Shown: in pieces, positions 1 to 8,741 of the stretch
How the letters are laid out: each line of letters opens with the position of its first letter
Position numbering within the stretch: the stretch's first letter is position 1
Source of the DNA: Clostridium sp. JN-1
GTDB taxonomy: Bacteria; Bacillota; Clostridia; Clostridiales; Clostridiaceae
NCBI RefSeq assembly: GCF_003718715.1
Contig: NZ_CP033465.1
Span: forward strand, 1,922,001-1,986,000
Direction of reading: 5' to 3'
Length of the DNA: 64,000 bases
The notes under the pieces: generated by a model
The model's database searches: none
Seen by the model: only the letters and a program-made list of their open reading frames with translations
What the model was told of the DNA's origin: nothing
Program-made: the position numbers and the translations under genes

Positions 1-356
1 AAGCTTATAAAGGAAGTAAAAATACTTTCAAAAAACAGCACCTTAGCAATATGCTTTTTCTCAAGACCTAACACATTATACAGTCCAATTTCTTTTTTAC
101 GCCTTTTCATTAAAAAACTATTTGTGTAAAAAAGAAATATAGCTGAAAAAATTCCTATTATGATTGTTCCCAAATGGAGAATAATTTTTAGATCCGCAGA
201 TCCACTTACACCATCCAGCCCCTTATTTATTGAAAGAGCATGCATCATATAAAACATCATAATAGTACATATACAGGTAACTATAAATGGAAAGTATGTC
301 TTACTATTCTTCTTAATATTTATTACTGCTAACCTTGGGTAAAATAGTTTACTCAT
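1..356 (-). CDS. FtsX-like permease of a Bce-type ABC transporter (N-terminal part, cut by the window edge)
   Basis: Reading leftward from an ATG at 356, the frame stays open to the window start. It begins MSKLFYPRLAVINIKKN, followed by a hydrophobic stretch and then a cytoplasmic KRRKKEIGLYNVLGLEKKH segment. This is the characteristic N-terminal half of FtsX-domain permeases of the BceB type, which work in the membrane with a BceA-type ATPase to protect against bacitracin and similar peptides. The start overlaps the upstream ATPase stop by 8 bp, so the two are translationally coupled. Only about 118 residues are visible, so the large extracellular sensing loop and the remaining membrane segments lie outside the window. 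Seen: frame, overlap, motif. Inferred: substrate class, from the neighbouring kinase and regulator. Confidence 0.85.
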   Translation of the reverse strand, partial: MSKLFYPRLAVINIKKNSKTYFPFIVTCICTIMMFYMMHALSINKGLDGVSGSADLKIILHLGTIIIGIFSAIFLFYTNSFLMKRRKKEIGLYNVLGLEKKHIAKVLFFESIFTSFIS

Positions 357-1116
357 TTACTCTACCTCCAGTGGCAATAACCGTAAGTGTGTTTGAAATT
401 TTTTCAAACATTTCCTCATTGGACATTGATCCTCTATAAAGCTGGTGGAATATCTCTCCATCCTTAATAAAAAGCACTCTTCCTGCCCTGCTTGCTGCCT
501 TAGTACTGTGGGTAACCATAAGAATTGTTTGCCCATCTTTATTAATTTCCGAAAACAATTTTAAAAGCTGATCTGCAGCTTTGGAATCAAGTGCTCCTGT
601 TGGCTCATCGGCTAAAATAAGCTGCGGTGCCGTAATCAAAGCTCTTGCAGCAGCCGCCCTTTGCTTTTGCCCACCGGACACCTCATAAGGAAACTTTGAC
701 AATATATCTTTTATACCTAACTTCTCAGCAATAGGTATTAATCTCTTTTCCATTTCCTCATAGGACTTTCCAGATAAAACAAGGGGTAAGAATATATTAT
801 CTTTTAAAGAGAAAGTATCAAGCAAATTAAAATCTTGAAATACAAAACCTAAATTATCCCTGCGAAATGCAGTAATCTCACTTTCTTTCATTGCTACAAT
901 ATTCTCACCCTGCAGTAAAACCTCACCACTTGTGGGTTTATCTAAAGATGCCAGTATATTAAGCAGTGTGGTTTTCCCCGAACCTGACTCTCCCATAATC
1001 GCTACATACTCACCTTTTTCCACTGAAAATGTTACATTACTTAATGCTTGAACTTGATTTCCACCAAATCTTGTTGCATATATTTTTTTCAAATTATTCA
1101 CTTCTAGTAATTTCAT
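349..1116 (-). CDS. ABC transporter ATP-binding protein, Bce-type peptide-antibiotic detoxification
   Basis: A 255-residue ATPase that should energise the downstream FtsX-like permease. Walker A is GESGSGKT, the signature is VSGGQKQR, and Walker B is LILADEPTGALD, the form typical of the MacB/BceA branch. The start MKLLEVNNLKK at 1116 is chosen because AAAGGAGG lies a few bases upstream; a longer in-frame extension to 1164 has no such site. The gene is followed by the permease with an 8-bp overlap and preceded by a regulatory region carrying a BceR-like operator. The kinase and regulator genes lie upstream on the same strand, completing the usual four-gene Bce module. The exact peptide recognised cannot be read from sequence. 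Confidence 0.93.
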   Translation of the reverse strand: MKLLEVNNLKKIYATRFGGNQVQALSNVTFSVEKGEYVAIMGESGSGKTTLLNILASLDKPTSGEVLLQGENIVAMKESEITAFRRDNLGFVFQDFNLLDTFSLKDNIFLPLVLSGKSYEEMEKRLIPIAEKLGIKDILSKFPYEVSGGQKQRAAAARALITAPQLILADEPTGALDSKAADQLLKLFSEINKDGQTILMVTHSTKAASRAGRVLFIKDGEIFHQLYRGSMSNEEMFEKISNTLTVIATGGRVNE

Positions 1117-1236
1117 GTTTTTTCCTCCTTTTAGTCGGAACACGGGGTAACTTAAAACATTCACTGTCGTTCACAAGTTACCCGCAAAAGTCCATTTAGG
1201 ACTTTTGCCTCCTCGCTGTACTTTGACTATACTATG

Positions 1237-1310
1237 ATTATAAGAAAAAAAGAAATGCTCAGCCATAACTTTGGCTTACATTTCCTTCTTTAACCTTACA
1301 TCACTGTAAG
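1237..1310 (-). promoter_or_regulatory. Promoter and BceR-like operator of the ABC transporter operon
   Basis: CTTACA-TCAC-TGTAAG at 1295-1310 is a perfect inverted repeat. It matches the TnACA-N4-TGTAA box known for BceR-type regulators. A second half-site, TGTAAG on the minus strand (1275-1280), lies exactly 20 bp (two helical turns) downstream. A consensus TATAAT -10 (minus strand, 1242-1237) follows, with only a weak -35 region (TGGCTG), as expected for an activator-dependent promoter. I infer that the adjacent response regulator activates the ABC genes from here. Confidence 0.72.
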
Positions 1311-1321
1311 ATTAGAGATAA

Positions 1322-1373
1322 CCACACCAGACACTCAACTTATACGCAGGTATATGTTAAGTGTCTGGTGTGG
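1322..1373 (-). terminator. Strong hairpin after the Bce-type kinase gene
   Basis: CCACACCAGACACT and AGTGTCTGGTGTGG form a perfect 14-bp stem 12 bp beyond the kinase stop codon. There is no long T-run, so termination is likely but not certain. The loop region resembles the ends of the dispersed family-B repeat (AACTTATACGCAG...). Confidence 0.6.
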
Positions 1374-1385
1374 ATGTCTATAGAC

Positions 1386-2399
1386 TCACTCAATCATAGT
1401 TTTCACAGAGGAAAGGTCAATTTTTACCCTTGTTCCAACATTAATCTTAGAGGTAATAGTTATTCTATGGGAAAGCTTATCTAGTATCTTTTTACAAAGA
1501 TAAAGTCCAATCCCAGTTGCCTTTTTATCCATACGTCCATTATATCCAGTAAAACCTTTTTCAAACACTCTCGGCAAATCCTCTCTAGAAATACCTATTC
1601 CCGTGTCCTCAATTACAAGCACCTTTTCTACCTCATCCTCCATGTATATTGATACTTTTCCGCTGCTTGTATATTTAAGAGCATTAGAAAGTATCTGTTC
1701 AATTACAAATACCAGCCACTTTTCATCTGTAAGCACAGAACAATCCATTTCTTTTAACTCAAGGGCTATCTTTTTTCTAATAAATATTGGGGCGTATTTT
1801 CTAATGGCTTGTTTTACAATTCCTAACAAGCTGTAGTTTTGAAGCACTAAATCCGCTGATACACCATCAATTTTTAAATAGCCTAACACCATTTCAACAT
1901 ACTGCTCAATTTTAAAGGTTTGTTCTAATAATTCCTTATTTTGTTCAGTATAGTCACTTTGTAATAATAATCTCATCGCAGCAATTGGCGTCTTAATTTG
2001 ATGTGCCCAAAGAGTATAGTAATCCATCATATCTGTCTGCTTAATATCTATCTTTGAAATCAATTCTATTTTTTGACTATAAAGAGCTCTTAAAATATTT
2101 TGATAGTCAATTTCAATTAAGCTGCTAGTAAGCGGCAATTTTTCTAAACCTGTGCTGATTTGTTTTTCTAGAATATACAGCTCGTTATGCTTTTTATAAT
2201 ACTTCATAAAATCACAAATTATGAAGATAAAAGCTGTACAGGCTGATAAAAAAAATGCATATACAATTGACTCAAGTGGTAAAGAATATAGCGAAAAGAC
2301 TGCAGCAAAAATAGCAAGAAAAACACTATCCATTACTATTGTTTTTCTGTGATCTTTAATATACCATAATACAACCCATAAAAAAGATTTTTCTTTCAT
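1386..2399 (-). CDS. Intramembrane-sensing histidine kinase, BceS type
   Basis: A 337-residue sensor kinase with two closely spaced transmembrane segments (about residues 22-40 and 43-63) and almost no extracellular loop, the hallmark of intramembrane-sensing BceS kinases that read the state of their partner transporter. The H-box is LWAHQIKTPIAAM with His near 133. It is followed by an N-box (QILSNALKY), G1 (EDTGIGIS) and G2 (KATGIGLYL). The start MKEKSFLW at 2399 is chosen because it lies one base after the regulator stop, preceded by GGTGG. An in-frame extension would run into the regulator gene. The kinase should phosphorylate the regulator encoded just upstream. Confidence 0.92.
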   Translation of the reverse strand: MKEKSFLWVVLWYIKDHRKTIVMDSVFLAIFAAVFSLYSLPLESIVYAFFLSACTAFIFIICDFMKYYKKHNELYILEKQISTGLEKLPLTSSLIEIDYQNILRALYSQKIELISKIDIKQTDMMDYYTLWAHQIKTPIAAMRLLLQSDYTEQNKELLEQTFKIEQYVEMVLGYLKIDGVSADLVLQNYSLLGIVKQAIRKYAPIFIRKKIALELKEMDCSVLTDEKWLVFVIEQILSNALKYTSSGKVSIYMEDEVEKVLVIEDTGIGISREDLPRVFEKGFTGYNGRMDKKATGIGLYLCKKILDKLSHRITITSKINVGTRVKIDLSSVKTMIE

Positions 2400-2400
2400 A

Positions 2401-3084
2401 TCATTCCACCATATACCCGATACCTTTTTTCGTTTTAATAAAATCGCAAATACCAACTTCTGAAAGCTTTTTTCTAAGACGAGTAACATTAACAGTTAAA
2501 GTATTATCATCTATATAGCTGTCACTTTCCCACAGCCTTACCATAATAACATCTCGAGGTATTACTTTACCAGTATTCTCAAGTAAAATCTGAAGAATCT
2601 TAAATTCATTTTTTGTAAGCTCCAGTTTATTATCCTTGTATTCAACAGCGGCGCTGCTGAGGTTTAATACTACGCCTTTATACTCAATTACGTCCATCTT
2701 ACCGCTAAAGGAATAGGTCCTTCTTAAAAGTGCCTGCACCTTTGCCACAAGAATGTTTAAATCAAAGGGCTTTGCAATAAAGTCATCACCGCCCATATTT
2801 ACAGCCATAATAATATTCATATTATCAGACATAGAAGAAACAAAAATAATAGGAACCTTTGATATTTTTCGAATTTCGCTGCACCAGTGATAACCATTTA
2901 AAAATGGCAGAGATATATCCAAAAGCACAAGATGCGGATCAAACTGAACAAATTGTGCAATAACATCTTTAAAATCAACTATATATTTAGTTTCATAATT
3001 CCACTTACAGAGACAATTTTTCATTGATTTTGCAATTATCATATCATCTTCAACAATTAAAACTTTATACATACTTATTGCCAT
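2401..3084 (-). CDS. OmpR/PhoB-family response regulator, BceR type
   Basis: A 227-residue regulator with an N-terminal receiver domain (VLIVEDDMIIAKS, acidic pocket ED; phospho-acceptor Asp in LVLLDISLP; conserved Lys in FIAKPFD) and a C-terminal winged-helix DNA-binding domain ending TKKGIGYMVE. It is followed one base later by the intramembrane kinase gene. By family and position it should bind the TTACA-N4-TGTAA box at 1295-1310 and switch on the transporter genes. The start is uncertain: ATG at 3084 has AAGG 7 bases upstream, while an internal ATG at 3072 would give the commoner MYKVLIVEDD beginning. Confidence 0.92.
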   Translation of the reverse strand: MAISMYKVLIVEDDMIIAKSMKNCLCKWNYETKYIVDFKDVIAQFVQFDPHLVLLDISLPFLNGYHWCSEIRKISKVPIIFVSSMSDNMNIIMAVNMGGDDFIAKPFDLNILVAKVQALLRRTYSFSGKMDVIEYKGVVLNLSSAAVEYKDNKLELTKNEFKILQILLENTGKVIPRDVIMVRLWESDSYIDDNTLTVNVTRLRKKLSEVGICDFIKTKKGIGYMVE

Positions 3085-3163
3085 CAACTTCCCTTCAGAC
3101 CATTTAATTTATTACTTAGTATATCATACTTTTATATAGTTTTGCCTTATCTCTTCTTTTTAC

Positions 3164-3177
3164 ATGCTAATTAGCAT
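3164..3177. promoter_or_regulatory. 14-bp perfect palindrome in the divergent region between the regulator and the esterase
   Basis: ATGCTAATTAGCAT is a perfect dyad about 80 bp upstream of the regulator start and 160 bp upstream of the esterase start, in the divergent intergenic region. It has the look of a dimeric repressor site. No other copy was noticed in the window, and the cognate protein is unknown. Confidence 0.35.
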
Positions 3178-3336
3178 ATACTTTATTGTGTTTATTGATT
3201 TTTTTTATAGAAAATGATATATATATAATGGGTTCATGAAGCTTGTTGGTCGTGTAATTTTCAACTTATAATGAAGGGAGGATAGCCTAATAATAAAACT
3301 TTAAGTTAAGTTTATTGCTGGGTATCGTGAAGTTTA

Positions 3337-4311
3337 ATGAAAAAATTTTTAAAACGATTGTTAATTGTTTTAGCTGCTGCACTCATTATTTTTATTGCTG
3401 TTTTTCATAAAAGAATCATATTAACTTATAATTTAGTTAACAAATATGTTTCTTTAAAAAATCTTAATATGACAAATCAAAAAGTTGATGGATTAAAAAT
3501 GTCCAAATCCATGAATTACAAAGATGTTGTATATAAAAATACTAATGGAGTCCCACTAACACTGGATATTTATTCTTCACTAAAGAAGAATGGCGGTCCC
3601 TCACCAGTGATTTTATATGTTCACGGCGGCAGCTGGGTTTATGGTGATAAAAGTATTCCAGATGCGTTAAGTCCTGTACTTAATACTTTCAGAGAAGAAG
3701 GATACACAATTATTAGTACTTCTTATGAACTCAGTAGGGATAAGGCTAATTTCAATAAACAAGCTGCAGATGTTAAGGATACTATAAGATGGATATATAA
3801 AAATAAATCTAATTACAATCTTGATCCAAATGAAATAGGAGTTATTGGTGTTTCATCTGGTGCTCATCTTTCTCTTCTAGCTAGTTACAGCGGCAGTGAT
3901 GAGTTTACAGATGATAAAGATTTAAGTAAGTATCCATCTAAAATTAAATATTTAATTGATTTTGCAGGTCCAACTGATTTAAGCCTTTTAAATACAAATG
4001 ATTTAAATTATGACTTATCAAAAATTTATAATTCAATAAAAGATAAGAATACTGTGATAAAAAAATTCAATCCTATAAATTATGTTAGTAAGGGAATTCC
4101 AAATACATTAATAATACACAGTAATTTGGATCCTATGGTCCCTTATAAAAGCTCAAAAGAACTTTATGATAAATGTATTGAAGAACATGCCAAAGTAAAA
4201 TTAATTACTTTAAAAAGTAGTGTACATGATTTATCAAACATTTCAAATGATGACATAGTTTCTATGTCTAAAGGATTGTTAAAGTTTGTAATATTAAATT
4301 CTCCACTATAA
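3337..4311 (+). CDS. Membrane-anchored or exported alpha/beta hydrolase (esterase/lipase family)
   Basis: A 324-residue serine hydrolase. An N-terminal hydrophobic segment (about residues 5-24, after MKKFLKR) marks a signal anchor, so the catalytic domain is probably outside the membrane. The oxyanion-hole motif HGGSW near residue 99 and the nucleophile elbow GVSSG near residue 170 are those of the hormone-sensitive-lipase/carboxylesterase branch. DPMVPY and SVHDLS near the C-terminus supply the likely Asp and His of the triad. The ATG has only a weak ribosome site (GTGAAG); a much better AGGGAGG lies 60 bp upstream and is not in register with it, so the leader may hide a short upstream peptide or a translational control. 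A strong terminator follows. Substrate unknown. Confidence 0.85.
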   Translation: MKKFLKRLLIVLAAALIIFIAVFHKRIILTYNLVNKYVSLKNLNMTNQKVDGLKMSKSMNYKDVVYKNTNGVPLTLDIYSSLKKNGGPSPVILYVHGGSWVYGDKSIPDALSPVLNTFREEGYTIISTSYELSRDKANFNKQAADVKDTIRWIYKNKSNYNLDPNEIGVIGVSSGAHLSLLASYSGSDEFTDDKDLSKYPSKIKYLIDFAGPTDLSLLNTNDLNYDLSKIYNSIKDKNTVIKKFNPINYVSKGIPNTLIIHSNLDPMVPYKSSKELYDKCIEEHAKVKLITLKSSVHDLSNISNDDIVSMSKGLLKFVILNSPL

Positions 4312-4320
4312 CCATAAATT

Positions 4321-4373
4321 AAAACCCGCGGCTATCGCGGGTTTTATCGACAGATGAATATCACCTGTCGATA
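4321..4373. terminator. Two adjacent terminator hairpins between convergent genes
   Basis: AAAACCCGCG-gctat-CGCGGGTTTT (4321-4345) is a perfect 10-bp stem ending the plus-strand esterase. TTATCGACAG and CTGTCGATAA (4344-4373) form a second stem that can serve the minus-strand DUF1846 gene. The two share a few bases. Confidence 0.85.
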
Positions 4374-4384
4374 AATTTATATGA

Positions 4385-5893
4385 TTAAGAATTATAACAA
4401 AGGCTTTCTGATGGATATTCTGGATCACAAGTTATGTCTATACCAAGCTTTCTAAATGTTTGCTCATCATGTGTACTTAAAATTGTAGTTGAGTGGGCTT
4501 GGCATCCTTTTAACATTGTTAATTTCTCCATAGCCATTTGTGACATGGGGTTTGTAGCTGCGCATATGCTAAGTGCCATTAATACCTCTTCACAACTTAA
4601 TGCAGTATTCTTATTTCCCAATGTTTTTGATTTTAAATTTATGATTGGCTCAAGTATAACTGGTGATATAAGATGAATTTCATCAGATATATTAGCAAAA
4701 TGCTTAATAGCATTTAAAATTACCGCTGCTGTTGAATCTAATAAATCTGAGCTTTTACCAGTTAATATTGTTCCATCATTAAGTTCTATTGCTACAACTG
4801 GACAAATATCATTTTCTCCTGCTGTTTCCTTTAATTTAGCAGATTTTTCCCTTGCAGGGACAACAACTTTTCTATCCTCTTGTTTTAAATTAAGTTCTTC
4901 CATAATTAGTTTAGCTCTTTGGAAGGTTTCTTTGTCTACATAACCTTTTTTATACTCACAGCCTGTTTTGAAATATCTTCTTATTATTTCTTGTCTAGAT
5001 GCTTCTTTAACAACTTCATCATCAACAATACTAAACCCTACTCTGTTAACCCCCATATCTGTTGGAGATTTGTATACGGATTCTTTACCTGTTATCTTTT
5101 CAATAATTCTCTTAAGTACAGGAAAAGCTTCTATATCACGGTTATAGTTTACAGCTACCTTATTATAAGCATCAAGATGGAATGAATCAACTAAGTTTAC
5201 ATCTTTAAGATCTACTGTTGCAGCTTCATAAGCTATATTTAAAGGGTGTTTTAAAGGAATATTCCATACTGGGAAAGTTTCAAACTTTGAGTATCCAGCA
5301 GCTTTTCCTCTTTTACTTTCGTGGTAAAGCTGGCTAAGACATGTTGCAAGTTTCCCACTTCCTGGGCCCGGCGCTGTTACAACTACTATAGGTTTAGTTG
5401 TTTCAATATATGGATTTTTACCATATCCCTCATCACTTACAATTGTATCTACATCTGTAGGATATCCTTTAGTAGCTTGATGTTTATATACTTTTATACC
5501 TCTGCGCTCAAGTTTATTTATAAAAACCGTTGCTGCAGGCTGCCCGTTATATCTAGTAATTACAACACTATTTACATCAAGATCATACTCTCTAAAATCA
5601 TCTATTAATCTTAAAACATCCACATCATAAGTGATTCCAAAGTCTCCTCTTATTTTGTTTCTTTCTATATCTCCTGCATATACGCAAATAATTATTTCAG
5701 CTTTTTCTTTTAATTTATGTAAAAGCTTTATTTTTGCATTCTCATCAAATCCAGGTAAAACCCTCTTTGCATGAAGGTCAAATAATAACTTTCCACCAAA
5801 TTCTAAATATAATTTATCATAGTTATTAACTCTTTCTAAAATATATTTTGATTGTTCTTCTAAATACTTCTTGTGATCAAATCCTATCTTCAT
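4385..5893 (-). CDS. DUF1846 / UPF0371 family protein
   Basis: A 502-residue protein recognisable as the conserved DUF1846 (UPF0371) family, found in many Firmicutes and without an established function. The hallmark start [18 protein letters not shown] and a glycine-rich, P-loop-like [20 protein letters not shown] segment (about residues 173-192) are present. The length is that of the family. It stands alone: a terminator follows, and 170 bp of featureless AT-rich DNA separates it from the transporter genes to the right. There is no signal peptide or membrane segment, so it is a cytoplasmic protein. I make no functional claim beyond a possible nucleotide-binding loop. Confidence 0.9.
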   Translation of the reverse strand: MKIGFDHKKYLEEQSKYILERVNNYDKLYLEFGGKLLFDLHAKRVLPGFDENAKIKLLHKLKEKAEIIICVYAGDIERNKIRGDFGITYDVDVLRLIDDFREYDLDVNSVVITRYNGQPAATVFINKLERRGIKVYKHQATKGYPTDVDTIVSDEGYGKNPYIETTKPIVVVTAPGPGSGKLATCLSQLYHESKRGKAAGYSKFETFPVWNIPLKHPLNIAYEAATVDLKDVNLVDSFHLDAYNKVAVNYNRDIEAFPVLKRIIEKITGKESVYKSPTDMGVNRVGFSIVDDEVVKEASRQEIIRRYFKTGCEYKKGYVDKETFQRAKLIMEELNLKQEDRKVVVPAREKSAKLKETAGENDICPVVAIELNDGTILTGKSSDLLDSTAAVILNAIKHFANISDEIHLISPVILEPIINLKSKTLGNKNTALSCEEVLMALSICAATNPMSQMAMEKLTMLKGCQAHSTTILSTHDEQTFRKLGIDITCDPEYPSESLCYNS

Positions 5894-6065
5894 AGTCTGC
5901 TCCTCACTATACTAAAATTATTAATTCACTATTTTTGTTACCAAATTTAAAAATATCGACAAGAAAAATGTTTTCTCAATATTTTATTATTACATAACTT
6001 TAGCTTAAAGTGAACAATTTTCAACATATATTTTCATAAGCGGAGAAAAATAGACTTGAAAAGAT

Positions 6066-6800
6066 TTACACAACATCAATTTTTTCAAATTCATACATAC
6101 CTTTAAGAATAAATAAAATAGCTATAACTATTCCAATGACATACATGTAAATTCCTGTTTCAAAAGGATGTGTATTAGCTCCAGTCAAAATAGCTCTTCC
6201 TGGATATGTCCAAGGGAAGAAAATCCAAAACCTAGTATTAGATATTAATACTGAAGGTATAGAAAAGATTGCTCCTATGCCTAATGCAACTCCTATATTA
6301 GAAAATCTCATACTTAAATAATATTGTATTGCCATAACTGGGATAAGTGCAATAAAAGCTAATAGAGGACCATATATTATACCTAAAGGTATTTTACTAT
6401 TTCCTGCTAATATACTTCCTGCAGCTATAACCATAAGCATAAATCCAAGTAAGTTTAAAAATACAATACCAGCTCCCACTAAAAATTTTGCTAAATAAAT
6501 CTGTTTCCTTTTTACTGAGAGAGTTAAAATTCTTCTAAAGTTGTTTTCACTATTTTCTATTCTAACTATTATAGCCATTACTATAGTAACAAATAAGGAA
6601 AGTATGAATAATCCATAAAACATTGCGCTTTGAGTATAAATCTGCTGCCATATATTTTGTCCTTTTGAGGTAAATAACTCCTTATACCTTATAAAGTTTG
6701 TAAATCCTAATGCCACAAAAAATAATGGTAAAAACATTGCTAGAGCAAGGATATTAGAATGTCTTAACTTCAAAAACTCTACTTCTAATAACTTTTTCAT
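6066..6800 (-). CDS. ABC-2 type permease, lantibiotic/bacitracin immunity type (second permease)
   Basis: A 244-residue membrane protein with six predicted hydrophobic segments. The opening KKLLEVEFLKLRHSNI is typical of the permease subunits of lantibiotic-immunity (MutG/EpiG-like) and BcrB transporters. The start at 6800 is picked because AAAGGA sits 9 bases upstream. It is the last gene of a three-gene operon with another permease (50 bp upstream) and the ATPase. Together they should form a pump that removes membrane-active or lipid II-targeting peptides from the cytoplasmic membrane. Specificity is inferred from family and from the divergent two-component system, not seen directly. Confidence 0.82.
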   Translation of the reverse strand: MKKLLEVEFLKLRHSNILALAMFLPLFFVALGFTNFIRYKELFTSKGQNIWQQIYTQSAMFYGLFILSLFVTIVMAIIVRIENSENNFRRILTLSVKRKQIYLAKFLVGAGIVFLNLLGFMLMVIAAGSILAGNSKIPLGIIYGPLLAFIALIPVMAIQYYLSMRFSNIGVALGIGAIFSIPSVLISNTRFWIFFPWTYPGRAILTGANTHPFETGIYMYVIGIVIAILFILKGMYEFEKIDVV

Positions 6801-6860
6801 AATAATCATCATTCCTTTCTATGTGCTCAAGGCACAAAAGTTCACTTTCAAATTAACTTC

Positions 6861-7619
6861 CTATATATCTCTATTTTTAAACTCTAAAATTCCTACAGCT
6901 AACCATATAACACAAGAAATAATCCCAAAAATCGCTGCTGTCTGTGAGTCACTTCCATCATTAAAAGGCATTGCTCTTAAAAAACATGAATAGGGAAAAA
7001 TATTCCCCAAGATTTTGCTTTGAGCCATCATATAAGCACTCATTACACCTGCAAAGCCAATTCCTGCTGCAAGCAAAGAGTTTTTAATATAACAGCTGAT
7101 AAATTGTTGAATACTTATAACTCCTAAAGCAGTAACAACTTGAAATATAAAATATTTTAGTATTAGTATATAGCTTCCATCTGCTTTAAATAGGTTTTTC
7201 ATAGCTATCACCCCGAGAGTATTTATGATTATAGCTATAATAGTAAATATAAAAATTACTACCCATTTTGAAAAATATATCTTCCACCTATCTACTGGTC
7301 TTGACAGTACCTGTTTCCAAGTGTTTTCGCTGTATTCAGCATAATTTACTATAACAGACAGCAGAACGATTAGTGTAAGTAAAAAGAAAAACCATAATGC
7401 CTCTAGATGATTTGTATAAATTAAGATACCTAACTTGTCATTAATGCCCATTTCCATTGCTTGTTTAAGTCTCTTACCAGAAGTTAGCCAATCAAACCTT
7501 AAATGCAAATCTATAAAAAGTAGAACAAGAGAAAGTATAGGGATACCAAATGCTATTTTATATAAAGCACTTCTTTTGTACTTCATAAATTCAGATTTTA
7601 AAATTAATGCTAAACTCAT
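6861..7619 (-). CDS. ABC-2 type permease, lantibiotic/bacitracin immunity type (first permease)
   Basis: A 252-residue protein with six hydrophobic segments, starting MSLALILKSEFMKYKRSALY, where the amphipathic EFMKYKRS stretch is typical of these permeases. The ATG overlaps the ATPase stop by 4 bp (ATGA), so the two are translationally coupled. It resembles the adjacent permease only in general architecture, suggesting a heterodimeric pump of the LanFEG/Cpr type with one ATPase and two different permeases. Confidence 0.85.
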   Translation of the reverse strand: MSLALILKSEFMKYKRSALYKIAFGIPILSLVLLFIDLHLRFDWLTSGKRLKQAMEMGINDKLGILIYTNHLEALWFFFLLTLIVLLSVIVNYAEYSENTWKQVLSRPVDRWKIYFSKWVVIFIFTIIAIIINTLGVIAMKNLFKADGSYILILKYFIFQVVTALGVISIQQFISCYIKNSLLAAGIGFAGVMSAYMMAQSKILGNIFPYSCFLRAMPFNDGSDSQTAAIFGIISCVIWLAVGILEFKNRDI

Positions 7620-8527
7620 ATAGCCTTACCCCCTTCAGTAACATCAATGAATATTTGTTCAAGGCTTTTTTCAACTTCTACAAATTTAAATATTTTATTG
7701 CCTTTTAATATCAATTGTTTAAGTAATTCATCTGCACTAATCTCTTTAGGTTTTATAAATATATTGTTATTTTCTACTTTTGTTCTATATCCATAATCAT
7801 TTAAAGTCTTTATTGTTTCCTCTAAGTTTTGCGAACATATACAGATTTCCCCTTTACTTCTACTGTGGAGCTCTTCTAAAGTTCCTTGAAACAAGAGATC
7901 TCCTTTATTTATAATTCCGATATCATCTGCCATAAGCTCTATTTCGCTTAAAATATGACTTGATATTATTACTGTGATATTTGAGATTTTAGGGAGGCCT
8001 TTTATAAGTTCTCTTATTTCATGTATTCCTGAAGGATCTAAGCCATTTGTAGGCTCATCTAATATCAATAATTCTGGTTTTGAAATTAACGCCTGAGCAA
8101 TTCCTAATCTCTGTTTCATTCCAAGAGAAAACTTTTTAGCCTGTCTATCTTTAAATTTAGTAAGCTTTACTATCTCTAATGCCTCATCAATACTTTTATC
8201 ATCTAAATCTAAAAGCTTTGCTGTTACCTGCAAATTTTCATATGCAGTTAAGTTTCCATAGTAAGATGGTGATTCTACAATAGCCCCTATTTTTCTTAAA
8301 ATCTCCATTTTGTTTTTTCTTAAATCTTTACCAAATATATTTATTTCACCACTAGTAGGCTTCATAAGCCCTAAAATCATACGTATAGTTGTAGACTTAC
8401 CAGCACCATTAGGCCCTAAAAAGCCATATATTCTTCCCTTTCGTACTTGTAAGCTTAAGTCCCTTACCGCTCTAAAGCTCTCAAATTTCTTATTTAAATT
8501 TTTTGTTTCAATAATAAATTGTGACAT
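7616..8527 (-). CDS. ABC transporter ATP-binding protein, BcrA/LanF type
   Basis: A 303-residue ATPase with Walker A GPNGAGKST, signature FSLGMKQRLGIAQAL and Walker B LLILDEPTNGLDPSG. After the nucleotide-binding domain comes a roughly 80-residue C-terminal region, as in BcrA-like ATPases of bacitracin and lantibiotic export. It is the first gene of the operon, with AAAGGTAGG upstream of ATG 8527. The divergent promoter region to the right also drives the response regulator, so expression is probably controlled by that two-component system. The product works at the inner face of the membrane with the two permeases downstream. Confidence 0.92.
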   Translation of the reverse strand: MSQFIIETKNLNKKFESFRAVRDLSLQVRKGRIYGFLGPNGAGKSTTIRMILGLMKPTSGEINIFGKDLRKNKMEILRKIGAIVESPSYYGNLTAYENLQVTAKLLDLDDKSIDEALEIVKLTKFKDRQAKKFSLGMKQRLGIAQALISKPELLILDEPTNGLDPSGIHEIRELIKGLPKISNITVIISSHILSEIELMADDIGIINKGDLLFQGTLEELHSRSKGEICICSQNLEETIKTLNDYGYRTKVENNNIFIKPKEISADELLKQLILKGNKIFKFVEVEKSLEQIFIDVTEGGKAI

Positions 8528-8647
8528 TTTTAGTCCTACCTTTCTTTAATAAAACATTTTACTGAATTGATACTTTAAATTCATAATTTTTTGTATTGCC
8601 GTTTATATCTATAATCCTAAGCTGCCAAACTTAACTCATCTTTATAA

Positions 8648-8710
8648 GAACCTTAACGGAACCTTAAAGTTTAGATATTTTTCTAAATATATAAAAATAG
8701 ATGTTATAAT
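8648..8710 (+). promoter_or_regulatory. Divergent control region: GAACCTTAA direct repeats and a TATAAT box
   Basis: GAACCTTAA occurs twice in direct orientation at 8648-8656 and 8659-8667, an 11-bp period that suits side-by-side binding of an OmpR-family dimer. TATAAT at 8705-8710, with no good -35, precedes the regulator gene. I infer that the adjacent regulator binds the repeats and controls both the transporter operon and itself. Confidence 0.5.
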
Positions 8711-8741
8711 AAAAAATATATAAAATATCTGGGAGGTTACT

